The notes beneath the pieces are model-generated. The model saw nothing but the letters and a program-made list of their open reading frames with translations, had not been told where the DNA came from and searched no databases. This document shows positions 1-13,562 of a DNA stretch of 42,146 nt, piece after piece. Both the position numbers and the translations under genes were made by a program. Position 1 is the stretch's first letter. Each line of letters opens with the position of its first letter. This DNA is from Phaeoceros laevis (lineage: Eukaryota > Anthocerotophyta > Anthocerotopsida > Notothyladales). Location of the stretch: positions 53,225-95,370 of the forward strand of contig JBNGIQ010009189.1 in the NCBI GenBank assembly GCA_049999765.1, read 5' to 3'.

Positions 1-300
1 GTAATGGCGAAAACGGGTTCACGCATGAGACCAGTCCAGGCAAGCCCGTCCGTCTCGTCACTTGAGGGCTTTTTATTTCAGTTACTTCAGCGTTCAATGG
101 ACAATCACAAACACAAACATCAGACCCAATCGTGAATGTGATGGATTTGGCTGCATATAACTAGGCACACGGATTTTTTTTTAAAAAGCCAGTAATCAAC
201 GGTGCCAGACAAGGCCAGTCCAAAACGGGTTTGAAAACTGGACCAGTGAAGGCAAAAACGGGTTCAACACCAGACCTGGCAAAAACGGGTTCAATTTTAT
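1..300. repeat. Dispersed AAAACGGGTT repeats, probably intronic
   Basis: The decamer AAAACGGGTT occurs four times: near 10, 222, 254 and 282. The last three lie about 30 bp apart and share flanking words such as GGCAAAAACGGGTTCAA, so they look like a degraded minisatellite. The block ends at a pyrimidine tract and TTCTCAG near 300, which would serve as a splice acceptor for the LRR exon that follows. I therefore read this stretch as the intron before that exon. No convincing coding frame is visible here. Confidence 0.45.
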
Positions 301-3039
301 TCTCAGCGGGGACGTGTCCACTGCCCCCATTCTGCAATACCTGGATGCAGCCGACAACGGTTTCACAAGCCTCACGGATGCCTTCTTCCAGATGTCCGCT
401 CTGAGGCGGGTGAACCTTTCCCGGAATCAGTTGGGGGGACAACTCCCGGATCTGTTTGCAGGCCTCAGATTTCCCAGCCTTGAGGTGTTGGACCTGTCAT
501 GGAACGTTCTGAGCGGCCTCATCCCGACCATTTTGCCAAATGTAACGCACCTGGACTTGTCTCACAACAACGTCTGGCCCCATCTCTCCGGATTTTGGTG
601 AGCTTTCTCCTTCCCCGGATCACGTGGACCCGTGGGTGGATCTGTCTGGGAATGAGCTGAATGGCTCGATTCCGCCCAGTTTGCTGTATCGTCGCATCGC
701 ATATCAGTCGAATTATTATATAAATCTTTCCAGTAATTCTCTTGTTGGCAGCATACCAGATGATCCCTTGCAACAGGACAACAGCGGCGACATAACATAT
801 TCTCTGGATCTGAGTTACAATCAGCTGAGTGGCTCTCTTCCTTCGCGATTCTCCAGTGTTTTCTTCGGTGTTGTGTGGCTTCAAAACAACCAGATCTCCG
901 GTGACTTGATCCCCCTTCTCAGCCAGGGGCCCACTAGTCTCCAAGTACAAGGCAACCGCTTCACTGGGGACCTCACCAAGTTGCTGGACACAGACTGGCT
1001 CAATGGTCAAAATGGCCAGACACAAAAGTGACCAGTCACAATGGCCATACTACACGACAATCATTGTGGGGGAGACTTCTAGACCCACGCCAGTCTGGGA
1101 CTTGAGCCACAACAATTTAACCATGGTGCCCTCAGAGAAGTTTCCCAATCCTTTGCAGAGTATGCTGGGGACGTTTTGTAGGTAGCAGTCACGACCGGGG
1201 GGGTTGAACGAGCTTCGGCTAGCGGGTAGTGATCTCATGGGTCAACCATTGCCGGATAGTCTCAACTGTTCGCAAGTTATGGACTCCCTCCAGGTCTTGG
1301 ATCTTGCATGTTGCAACTTGAGCGGACCAGTACCGCAGGGGCTTTTCAACGAGAACCTGACCAGCTTGACCTTTCTCAACGTGTCCAACAACAGACTATA
1401 TGGGCCCATCCCAACTAGGTTACCCGAAACTCTCCGCCAACTGGATATGGGCAACTGCAATATGGAGGGAGAGATGCCGGCTGAGCTTTTCACAAGTCTG
1501 CCCAGCTTGCAGCATTTCAATGCGTCCAACAACAAGCTATCAGGCTCCATTCCAGAAACCTTTCCTCTTGCTCTCCAAGTCTTGGACCTTCGCAACAACA
1601 ATCTGACATGAGAAATACCGGGTACGATTTTCTTCGCTTTGCCTAACTTGGACTACATCAATCTGTCAGGCAACAATCTCTCGGGAACGATTCCACTTGG
1701 CCTGCGTGGGTCTGTTTACAACGCAAGCTCTTTCGCCGGCAACCCAGGGCTCTGCGGCGGACCTCTTCAGCCTTGTATTCTCCCCCAACCTCCTGTGCAA
1801 CGAGGGCTTGTGATCGAAGTGTGGGTTCTTGTGATAATTGTGGTTGCTGTTGTCTTGGTCTGCACGGGTAGCTGTTTGCTGCTCGTTTGGAGATGGAAAG
1901 TGTATTCCAAGAAGCACCAGCAAGACGCGGACTTGATTGCCACGCTGCTGGAGAGGGAAACTGTGACGGTGATGCCTCTTCAGGAACTCCGCAAAGCCAC
2001 CTCCAACTTTTCGGAGTCGGCCCAGATTGGAGTGGGCGGCTTCGGCACAGTCTACACTGGCAAGCTCGCTAATGGTACAGCGGTAGCCATCAAGAAGGGC
2101 AAGAGGGAAGGCTCCCCCGAGTACAAGCAGCAGTTTCTCAATGAGGTCAGGATTCTGTCCGGAGTGAATCACAGATACTTGGTGAAGTTGCTGGGCTGCT
2201 CAATGGAGAACAAAGTTGCTCTCCTCGTCTTCGAGTTTGTCCCCAACGGCACCCTGCAGGATCATCTCCAAGGGAAGAGACCAGGATCTTCTCCGCTGAG
2301 TTGGAGACAACGTCTTCTGATAGCACTTCAGACTTCCGATGCTCTGGCGTATCTTCATTCTGCTGCAGACCCTTCCATCATCCACCGAGATGTCAAGTCC
2401 TCAAATATTCTCCTCGACCAGGACTTGAATGCCAAGGTAGCAGACTTCGGCATCTCCAAGCTGGCTCCCAGCCACGAAGCCACCCATGTTTCCACAGTCG
2501 CAGTCCAAGGCACCATGGGCTACATCGATCCGGAATACTATGTCAGCCTCCAGCTGACTTCCAGGAGCGACGTCTATAGCTTCGGGGTTGTGCTGCTGGA
2601 ACTCATCTCCGCAAAGCGTGCTGTTGATTTTCAGAGAGGAGAGGACGAGGCTAGCTTGGCGATCCTGGCATTTTCGGCTAGGGACAGGGGGGAGTGGGAA
2701 GGACTGATCGACCCTGTGTTGGCGGACACATACAGTTTAGACCATGGGAAGGCATCCATAGAGAGTGTGGGCACTTTGGCTGTCAGGTGCTTGGCCTTAA
2801 AAGCCCGAGAGCGTCCCGAAATGAAGGAGGTGTGGAAGGTGTTGCAGACCGTCTGGCTTCAGTGGGATTCCGATGCATCCTTCCAACCGGATGATGGCCA
2901 GCATGATCTGCAGCCACAGAATCCTTACAGTGATGTCTATGCTTCAAATGACTGCATGTCCCTACTAAGTTCCGGTGCATCTCTGTGGAGTGGCTCCAGC
3001 ACAGCCGGCCCTCAAATTGAGATGCATCATATCTGCTGA
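301..3039 (+). pseudogene. LRR receptor-like kinase, 5' incomplete, ectodomain with disabling lesions
   Basis: Leucine-rich repeats of the plant LxxLxLSxNxLSGxIP type run from about 310 to 1720. A transmembrane segment follows (about 1813-1890, VWVLVIIVVAVVLVCTG) and then a Ser/Thr kinase domain to the stop at 3037. The kinase keeps the glycine loop (IGVGGFGTVY), the ATP lysine (AIKK), HRDVKSSN, DFG and GTMGYIDPEYY, so it is an RD-type kinase that looks catalytically competent. The ectodomain does not read through. There is a frame change near 570, a frame change or very short intron near 1025-1081, a TAG at 1183, and a TGA at 1609 inside NNNLT*EIPGTIF, where the LRR consensus expects a glycine codon. 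The signal peptide and LRR cap are missing and may lie to the left. The open frame 1612-3039 has no ATG near its beginning. A working gene with unusual small introns is possible but less likely, because the TGA at 1609 is hard to splice around. Confidence 0.75.
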
Positions 3040-3048
3040 TGAAGTTAC

Positions 3049-3675
3049 ATGATGAGATTGGATGCTGGTAACACTAGTGGCGGCAACGATGTGGAAGGAC
3101 AACTATCACCATACACCGTCACTGGTAAGATTTTACTTTAATGAATGCCTTACAGGGGAAGTCCTTCACTTGGTTGAAATTATCAAATAATTTCCTTGTC
3201 CCTGGAGATGCCATGCTCAGAGACTGGCATTGCTCCATGATCTTCAAATTTATGATTGTCTAATTATTAGTCACTGTTGCTTTGCTGGCAATTTGTTTAT
3301 TCATGTACATTAGGAGTTTCATCAAGCGTCAAGCAAGGGCTGTTCAATCCCTTCACCATAAGCGGCACCATTGTGGTGGATGGTGTGGTGGCTTCTGTTC
3401 ACAGTGACTGGTTCCTGGATATGACCTTCGACAGGCTTGGAATCACCCACGGTATATCAGGTACTTCAGCAAATCTTGCATACATGTACCCTTCAAGTTT
3501 CACTTCTCATGATCACTCTGAGTCAGCAGGATATACACATTGATCTTGAACCTGTCATGAGCTCCTGCAGGTTGTTCTCACCCCTGCTCGGCTTCTCTAC
3601 AACTTTCTTGACGAAACACGCTATACCAAAATTTACAATCACTTGGACAAGTCTTTCAAGTTTCGGAAGATGTAG
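3049..3675 (+). pseudogene. Hint (hedgehog/intein) domain C-terminal fragment
   Basis: Three exon-like pieces can be joined: 3049-3124, 3314-3460 and 3571-3675. The first two splice in frame to give a product containing SPYTVT, then VKQGLFNPFTISGTIVVDG and VVASVHSDWFLD. The NPFTxSGTIVVDGVVAS block is the signature of the C-terminal half of Hint domains, as in hedgehog Hog modules and related protist and plant proteins. The third piece reads VVLTPARLLYNFLDE and ends at TAG 3673. It suits the helical tail after the Hint core, but it joins the second piece only with a one-base frame change near 3445-3460, where TVYQ appears in the shifted frame. The N-terminal half of Hint, with its catalytic Cys and the TxxH motif, is absent, and the receptor-kinase stop lies just upstream. 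I infer a truncated relic. An alternative is an unrecognised 5' exon elsewhere plus an unusual splice. Confidence 0.5.
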
Positions 3676-4632
3676 GTAGATGACTAGTTAGTACTCTACA
3701 ACTGGCCTCGGTATGTAAACGGGCACATTTCTAGGTACTGCTTAGAAAGTGGACTCTAAAAGAACTCGGGAGTTCTTTACAGTCGGGGCTTGTTGTGGGC
3801 CATATGATCGCAGGAATCTTGAAGGAGAAGCTGCTGCTTCTTTACATGCTTATGGGTGTGGGACCACAACACTAGGAAGTGCACGCTGGGCTGCTGGGCA
3901 CCTCTCAAATGACTGAGGCCTTTGGCATGGTTCCTTATTCAGTGCAATTGAAAGCACTGGCTCCAAGGTACTGGGGTTCCTCCGGTTTGTCTTTCTGGTG
4001 AGGATGCTCCCATATGTACCCCGTTAAACACTTCAAGTAAACTTCCTTCCCTTAAAAGCCTCCAGTTTACTAAAGCTGCGTCCTATAATAATGGAACTCT
4101 AAGCTGAAAATTTCGTTAGAGGAGTTTGACCGCGTGATTGTATCCCATCAGGGAGGGCTGAGCGCTGATTGTGCTCCTTAATGAAACCATACTAAGGATG
4201 CCCAGTGACCAGAAACGAAATTGGTTGCAATTTACCTAGCCTCGCCTCTGGAGATTGTGAATGTATCATGTGCATAAAGTCACTAGACATGCCTGTTGAC
4301 TTCGAAGAACTATGGTACTCTCAAATGCAAACTTCGTCCGGTGCAAGAATAGAAGATACTACAGTAGCCCAGCCGGCGTTAGGGATTTGGGAACTGAATA
4401 AATTGAGCTCATGCCTGAATATAGAAAAGAATGAGTTCAAACTCTCAAAATCTGGGTTTGGTCCACCCAGCCACCAGTCTTACAGTATGCCTAGCCGGTT
4501 GCAAGACCAATAACCACGACAAAGCCAAATGAGCCCAGAAAAAAGTGCCTCGAAATACCCTCAGGATCGGGTGGAACAGGACTTTCAACATGCCAAAAGC
4601 CGTGCATATTGCATTCGACTGGCTCATTCTCC
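3676..4632. other. Intergenic, no gene recognised
   Basis: The stretch lies between the Hint fragment and the 3' end of HSP90. The longest open frame (4205-4513, +, 102 codons) has no recognisable domain and no supporting splice or codon pattern. The end nearest 4632 should hold the HSP90 3' untranslated region and polyadenylation signals on the minus strand, but I could not pin them down. Confidence 0.4.
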
Positions 4633-7487
<2,855 letters not shown>

Positions 7488-7739
7488 ATGAGGAAGGGAC
7501 TGCATCCCGCGCTGCAGTGGATCAAGGTTGTCTCGCCGCACGGTCGCCTGGTGCGCGCCCTGGCGGCTAAGGCTTTCAAGTACCCCGAGCGTCCCACCTA
7601 CATCCGAGACCCTGGCAAGCAGTCGGAGACAGTCGGCCAGCTCGCTGAGTTCCGTCGCCGCTTCGACTTTGCACCACCTGCTGCATCTTCTAGCGTGGCT
7701 GCTCCAGAGCCGACTGTGCCGCAGCAGAAGCGGAGGTAG
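7488..7739 (+). CDS. Mitochondrial ribosomal protein bL31m-like
   Basis: Single-exon reading frame of 83 residues starting MRKGLHPALQWIKVV. The opening resembles the MKKxIHP start of bacterial L31, and YIRDPGKQSETVGQLAEFRRRF corresponds to the conserved FxTGKQ...GRVxxFxxRF end of bL31. Plants have a short nuclear-encoded L31-like protein of this form in the mitochondrial ribosome large subunit, where it would bridge the subunits. The Cys residues of zinc-binding L31 are absent, as in that plant family. After about residue 62 there is an Ala/Pro-rich, basic tail (ending QKRR) that I do not recognise. A start at an upstream TTG is possible, but the ATG at 7488 matches the family start exactly. 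Confidence 0.65.
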   Translation: MRKGLHPALQWIKVVSPHGRLVRALAAKAFKYPERPTYIRDPGKQSETVGQLAEFRRRFDFAPPAASSSVAAPEPTVPQQKRR

Positions 7740-7897
7740 CTCTTCCGTCTGGTGAGTCCTCACAAGTGATTTGTGATATGAGGATTTGGGTAGGCCGACA
7801 AGCTTTCGGCTGCAGCATCTGGATGGAGGAGCACCTGTTATTGCGTGCCTGAACCTGGCCTGCTGTGACAGTCCGGACCCTTTTCTGGTTGCACAAC

Positions 7898-10800
7898 ATG
7901 ATGGGGGAGTATAACAGCAATGCTGACTACCTCAAGTCCTTTCCTCCACGGCTGGAAGATGCTGGTCTGGAAGATACTGCCTTGTCTGCGGAGGGAATAC
8001 AGGTTCAAACCTACTTCAGTTGACTGGTACAATACTACAAGCAAATGCTTGCAATTGCGAGCCTATAGGTGAAGTCTCCTTTCAGTTGGTCACACATCTG
8101 ACCAAGGCTGACGATGTCCATTTACAGGAGGCGTTTCATCGTGCTGCTGAGGTTGTGCGTTCAGACGCTGGCTGTGTGGAAAGTCCGGGGCCCGATAGGA
8201 CGGATGCCGTGGATAGCCCTGGTTTGGACGGAGAGCTCCGCCCGGAAATGTTTGTGGATACTAGCGGTGGTAAACTCTTTCAGGAGGGCCACGACCTGGT
8301 TGTACAGGGTGTTGGAGAGACAAAGGAAGATCAGTTGATCCAGGGCGACGAATCAGGTTCAAAGCTGGGGAAAGCGGCCTGTGTCGAAGGAAACCATGAA
8401 GTTGGAGCTTGACCCTGGAAAGGTAGGGGAGGAGGTTGTGCAAGAAGAGGGACCAGGAGAGCAAGGATTTGTACTAGACCAGACAACCGGTCTCTACTAC
8501 CATGCCAGGTGAGTATGCACCAGGGCGGGGGACTCTGCCCAAGCAATCCAAGCATTGTGAGTGGCAACTTTTTTCGAACCCGGATTTCAGTGCTCCATAG
8601 ACAGTAGTAGGTTTCTCTGGCTCTGACGATTAGGTTGCTTCACTCCCAGCTCCGGATTTTATCACGATCCCACTGCAGGATGGTACTACAACTCAAAGGA
8701 TGGCATGTACTACAAATTTGAAGGGGGCATGTACACGCCATTGGTGTCGCTATCCAGCGACGTCGTCTTTCCCGAAATTCTTGCAGATAGATGCCCTGAT
8801 GGTGCTCGATCCGTTGGAACTGCACTTAATTGCGGGAAGAGTGTCGGCATGGTAGCCATGTTGGGAGATGATTTATCTCAGACTTCATTTCCACCCTGGC
8901 ATTATGACCATGGAAGGTGTATGTACTGGTACTATGACCCCAAGTCAGCCGCATACTATATGTACGGTCCAAGTTTTGCGGCAGTTGGCGACTCGGCTGG
9001 TGGTCAAGACCTTGCTTCTGGTGAGACAGGTACTTCTACAGACAGATTCTTGCGAGTAATTTTTACCCTGTGAGTGCTTACGTTCACTAAGCTGATCTGA
9101 AATCGTACTTTCTCAGACTTCCAATGGAACAGAGGTCCTGAGTCTTCAAAGACGGTAGATGAGCCTCAAGCAGCCTCCAAATGGTAATTTTACTGCCCCT
9201 TTGATCCCCTCTCTGCATCGGGTTTCTTGTCCTGGCTCTGCTCTTCTTGCAAGCTGTCAGGACCCTAAACGTCAAGGTGTGCTTAGTTTGAAACGTGCTG
9301 GTGCCAGGATTGAAGAGACACTCATGGAGATGTACCTGCAAGGATATCAGAGTATATCGGCTGTATCAGGTGATGAAGTTCCGAAGATAACTTCAGAGGA
9401 TACTTCTGATCGCAGTCAGTCGCCTCAGAAGGCAACTTCAGATATTTTCTTGATTGAGCCAGGTACAAGGACTCAAGAGAGCTTCGAGACATATGATGTT
9501 GAGGGTACAAGCTGGCATGCAGACTCACCCACTGGTCCTGATGATGATGTGAGTGAAGGATTAGAAGAGGGTGAATGGGTACCAGATGAAGGAGAGTGGC
9601 TAGGGACTGGGAGTGCGGGCGTTCAGATGGATGGCTCGTTTGAACATCATGCACAGGCAGAGCAGGACGAAGGCAAAGGAGCTGACACCCTTGTTCGCAT
9701 AGAGAATGACCAAGATTATGGGGAGACCGAGTCCGAGGCTGAGGAAGGACAGCGGGTACTGTCCAGTAGTCATGCTTCTTCTCGCTTAAGTAACACCGGG
9801 TTGGATCAGAATTCTCCTTCGGCGGACGGTTTTGTTGATAACCCTGATTTTAATGCTGAAGCCAGTGGACGACAAGGACCTGAGGAACAATGGCAAGCTC
9901 AGTATGGGCAGGTTGTACAGAATTCTCGAAATTTGATACAACTACGTGGTGTAGTGGATTTGTGGGACTGGCTTATTGTTGCAGAAGGACAAGCTCAAAC
10001 AAGAAAGAAGTGCTCAGTTCGCTTAGTTGGTCGCTTTGCGTCTAGTCGAAGTAAGCTTCATCCATCGCTGTCCAGTAGTGGAGGATTGATCAGAACAAGC
10101 AAAGTCTGTGGTGCAGAGTATGAGTTTGTCAGAGTTTCATCAGGTAAATTCAGATCCACTTTCTTTGACTGCAGCTACTGAACATGTTGCCAACAAGTAG
10201 TAATAAGCTTCAAGGTTTGCCCAAGACTCTTCAGCCCCATGTAAGAAACTGTCGGATAGCCATTCCTGACATGGGTGTATGTGGTTATTCTCCAGGTAAA
10301 GTGTACAGATTAAGGAGGCCGAGTGCAAAGCAGCTAGCTTCAGTCACAGCTTATGATTCCGCCAACCCAACAGTGGATTGGGGATTCCCAACTTTGGGAC
10401 TATCAATTGGGAGTAAGGAGGAAACTGCAGTGGTTCCAGATACTATAAAAGTAACGACAGAGCAGGTGGTGTCAAAGCCCTTTATTCCGAATTTGGGTCA
10501 CTGGCTCTTCCAAACAGTGGCTAACAAGAAGGTTCAACGCTTACCTGTGAACACCTTAACTCTTGCTTGCATGAACATGTACCAGGGGCAATCTCAAACT
10601 TGGTTTGGTATAACCTGTTATGCAGAGAAGGGTGCCCCACACTGCTGAAACTCTATTGATCATGTCTAGTACCAAAAAAACCCAATATGAGGTAGGTTCT
10701 GTTGCAAATACAGGAGAACGGACTGGGCAATTGGTATGTCATGTGTTTGCAGTGTTGAAATATCTTGTGGCATTTACGTACAGGGAAAGCTTAAGTATAG

Positions 10801-11235
10801 GGATCGTGCAGCAGAGAGAAGAACCTTGCATAAAGGGTTTGGAGACGGACCTGGGCAGAAGGATTTACCCGTGAATGAACTAGAGAAACTCGAAGCTGAT
10901 TTTGCGACAGGAATGGTAGGGGCCCTGGAATCGGCTTTCAGTGTGCCTCCTCTTGGCAACGACAACAAAGGAAAAACCATGCTAGAAGGCATGGGTTGGA
11001 AGGAGGTCGGAATGTTACATGTGGATGTTTGCTATCTATGCTCGAGGGAATTATTTGACAGAAATATTGACAGGTCTAGAGCTGCAGTAGTGAGACTGCT
11101 GAATGTCCTAGGACTAATGTGCTCACTCTTAGCTCATCGTTGCAGGGACAAGCTCTGGGAGTTGCAAACAAGGGACTCGTTTGCCCAATACAGGCCTCCG
11201 GGAACATGGGGCGAGCTGGTTTAGGCTGGAAGTGA
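7898..11235 (+). CDS. OCRE and G-patch domain RNA-processing protein
   Basis: The recognisable part runs from 8396 to the TGA at 11233. An OCRE aromatic-repeat domain is split by the intron at 8510: GFVLDQTTGLYYHA joins SSGFYHDPTAGWYYNSKDG and MYYKFEGG. A weaker aromatic block (WYYDPKSAAYYMY) follows near 8930. A long acidic, low-complexity exon covers about 9230-10141. Then comes a conserved plant block (SRSKLHPSLSSSGGLI, then VYRLRRPSAKQL after the next intron). Exon 10784-11005 has YRDRAAERR and the start of a G-patch (NKGKTMLEGMGWKE), which finishes in exon 11146-11235 (GQALGVANKGLV...GRAGLGWK). This layout matches plant D111/G-patch proteins and the RBM5/SUA-like splicing factors, which bind spliceosomal proteins in the nucleus. 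The 5' end is unsure: exon 7898-8002 (MMGEYNSNADYLK) splices in frame to 8128, but that frame does not match the OCRE frame without another intron or a frameshift before 8396. Some internal exon ends are also uncertain. Confidence 0.8.
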
Positions 11236-11689
11236 CAGAAAGATGCATTCAGGATTTGAAGGTTATCTCATGCGTCACAGACCTAACCTCCAGGAACAAG
11301 CTACCAGCGACAAAAAATATTCTCGAGTGCCTCACAATGTGCGGCAGATTGCAAGCTTTCAACCTCTGAAGGCTGAACTTGATCATCTAGCGACTGACGT
11401 AATTGATGGTTTGTTCGCAACCTGACGTGCAGGGTAAGTAATGCAGAGTTTGCTAATGGGGAGAATAGACCTTTCGAAGAAGGCTGAAGAAAACGGACCA
11501 TTGGGAGGCAGAAATGGCCATCAGCAGAACATGTTCGAAACATCGGCTTCTAATTCGCAGTGGAGCATGAAGCAAGATGCAGTATGCGTTACTCAAGGAT
11601 AGTATACTTCGAAAGAAGCAGTTCTTACTTCCTATAGTCATTGAGACATTCAGGGTCAAAAACCAAGTGTCTTCACATCTTCCACCCAC
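11236..11689. other. Intergenic, 3' flank of OCRE/G-patch gene
   Basis: This should contain the 3' untranslated region of the G-patch gene. Short frames exist on both strands, but none has a recognisable motif or plausible splice partner. Confidence 0.35.
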
Positions 11690-12135
11690 ATCTACTCATG
11701 CAACAGGAAAGCCCCCTCGTTTGCCCCTGCTGGAGACGAGCTGCCAGCATTGCAGTTCACCATACCACATGATCCACATCACGCTTGGGCAACCCGTCAA
11801 CACATTTTCTGCGTCACCAATGCTCCCGCACTTGCCATACATGCTACCAAAGGAGTCGGCAACAAAATTTTCAGAAGGACAACCCGCCCTCCTAAAGTTA
11901 GCGTGAACTGCCTTGCCCCTTTGCCATGATTTCACCTTGCTAGCAGCCTGACTACTGGAGAACGCGCAAAAGGTCTGTACATTGCTGTCCACTCCATCTT
12001 CATGCATTGGCCCCTACAGAACCGTCTCTGCTTGGTCCTGCTTCCATGTGTACATCTAAGCATTCCACGACACCATAGTATGCTTGGACAATCCATAAAA
12101 CGCATTGTGCATCGACAATATCACACCACTTGGCG
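11690..12135 (-). pseudogene. Degenerate PPR (PLS-type) fragment
   Basis: Read on the minus strand, the sequence follows the plant PPR consensus but switches frame repeatedly. From 12135 downward it gives CDIVDAQCVLW, then KHTMVSWNA in another frame, then two stops. Then come QGKAVHANFRRAGCPSENF-like and MYGKCGSIGDAENVL segments (in the open frame 11696-12007), and finally NCNAGSSSPAGANEGAFLL in a third frame. These correspond to the phrases CGDIVDAxxVF, VVSWNAM, QGKxVHAxxxxxGxxSxxFV and MYxKCGSIxDAxxVF of the P-L-S repeats in organelle RNA-editing and processing factors. At least two stops and two frame changes within 450 bp make it non-functional. No full-length PPR gene is nearby, so it is a relic or a retro-copied piece. 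Confidence 0.7.
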
Positions 12136-12787
12136 CGCAATTCTGAAAAGCATGGTGGCTTCAAGCACGGTGGCTGCTGGAATCTGCCGTGGCTCTTGGA
12201 CGTCCGACCTGGGCGCAGAGGAACCTGACGGCCTGGGCATGGCAGCTTGCGTAGAGGGGATGGCGGCTGGAGGCCCCGGAAGGACCTCTATCATGGTGCT
12301 ACAAGCCTGTGAAATGCCTGCGGAGAAGGAAGTTGTTGTGGATGAGTAGACCGGAGAAGGCATGGATGTGATTGTTGGAGGAGGGTATAATTTGAAGTCT
12401 TTGTTGGTAACACACTGGTCAGCATGGACGGAAAATGTTGGAGAAGAGGGATGGGCAGGGGGTTTGATGATTGTCCAGCCGGGATGTGGTGTAACGGAAT
12501 GCGATGCTGGCATCATATGCAGTGCAGGGGCGGAGCAGAAGTGGGGCAGAGCAGAAGGTGCTTCAGCACTGTCTTTGAGCAGATGCGGGAAGTAAGACTT
12601 AGGATGCTCGCACTTTTGTCAGTTTGCTTCAGGCGCATACCGTACGGTCGCAAAACATTTCCTTTTTGCACATTGTTTCGCTAAGGCCTCGGGGTTTAAA
12701 TTTTAAACCCTCTGTATTAGTCTGTAACGCCCGCAGATAAATAGCTTTTCGGTGCGAGACAAAGGAGCATCCAGGATACTGCACGGC
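12136..12787. other. Intergenic, with a 9-bp hairpin at 12692-12710
   Basis: No gene recognised. Open frames on both strands (for example 12121-12516, minus, Pro/Ser-rich) lack motifs. The sequence GGGTTTAAA-T-TTTAAACCC at 12692-12710 is a perfect inverted repeat with one-base spacing. The palindrome ACCGTACGGT lies near 12640. Neither has an assigned role. Confidence 0.35.
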
Positions 12788-12915
12788 TTAGGGCCGTTTC
12801 ACATACAGCCCCCCAAACACAGTCAGCACGCGCGGATTGGCGGAGAGCACCGCTATGCGAAACCAACCGAAGAAACCCTCAAGTGACGTGGGCCCCACAT
12901 CCTGCACCAAATGTG

Positions 12916-12956
12916 GAGAGAGAAGAGGGTCACTCGAAGTGACCCTCTTCTCTCTC
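12916..12956. repeat. 19-bp-arm hairpin in the left arm (copy at 13869-13909)
   Basis: GAGAGAGAAGAGGGTCACT at 12916-12934 is followed by a 3-base loop and its exact complement to 12956. The right arm carries the same hairpin at 13869-13909 with loop TCG. Because both arms hold it, it predates or was copied with the fold-back arms. Confidence 0.9.
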
Positions 12957-13274
12957 ATGGTCGCCCCGAACGTCTTACGGCCAACGATGTCGCGCCACAT
13001 AAGCAGTTATAGGTCCCACGTGAAATCAAGAAGGCTGGCCGAGTAATGGCGGCAATGGAACCAGGCCAGCATGGTCAGCCCCGACATTGATCTCGGAATG
13101 GAACCAGTGGCAACCCGGGAAAGAATGGCAGTTCAATAGCACGGTCAAAAAACCTAGTATGAAAGCACCACCCCACCCCCAAACCCTCAAACACATCCTC
13201 GCGTCCTAGTCACACCCCCTAAACGGCCTAGAGGTGGGGTGATAATGTGAAGTCGGCATGTGAACTCGGTCTTA

Positions 13275-13562
13275 GGCCCCGTTCACACCGAGGACAAGGT
13301 GTGAGGTCCGTGGAGGAGCGCGTGAGAGATATACACCACCCTACCATGGCCACACCGTGGCCATGGGATTGTGAGGCGACTGGGTATGGGTTCACACCGG
13401 AGACTCTACCCCTCTCAACGACTGGCGCATAAAAACTGTCCACCGTGGCTGCCAAGTCATTACCCCGTCAGGTTGGTGTGAACCCTCTAGACACCGGTAT
13501 AGGGCCCATTCACCAATCAATGGCGGTCGCAGGCACGCTGTCACGTGGGTGTGAACCGGGCC
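13275..13562. mobile_element. Nested PIF/Harbinger-type MITE, 288 bp
   Basis: The ends are GGCCCCGTTCACACC at 13275 and GGTGTGAACCGGGCC finishing at 13562, a 15-bp inverted pair with one mismatch. TTA flanks both sides (13272-13274 and 13563-13565), a 3-bp target duplication. The termini resemble those of the host element (GGGCCGTTTCACA) and so probably belong to a related family. Removing the insert and one TTA restores the centre of the larger palindrome, with GAACTCGG on the left and CCGAGTTC on the right. It has no coding capacity. Confidence 0.85.

Noticed and set aside
12121-12516. Pro/Ser-rich minus-strand frame of 131 codons
   Set aside because: It overlaps the PPR relic in a different frame and shows no recognisable feature.
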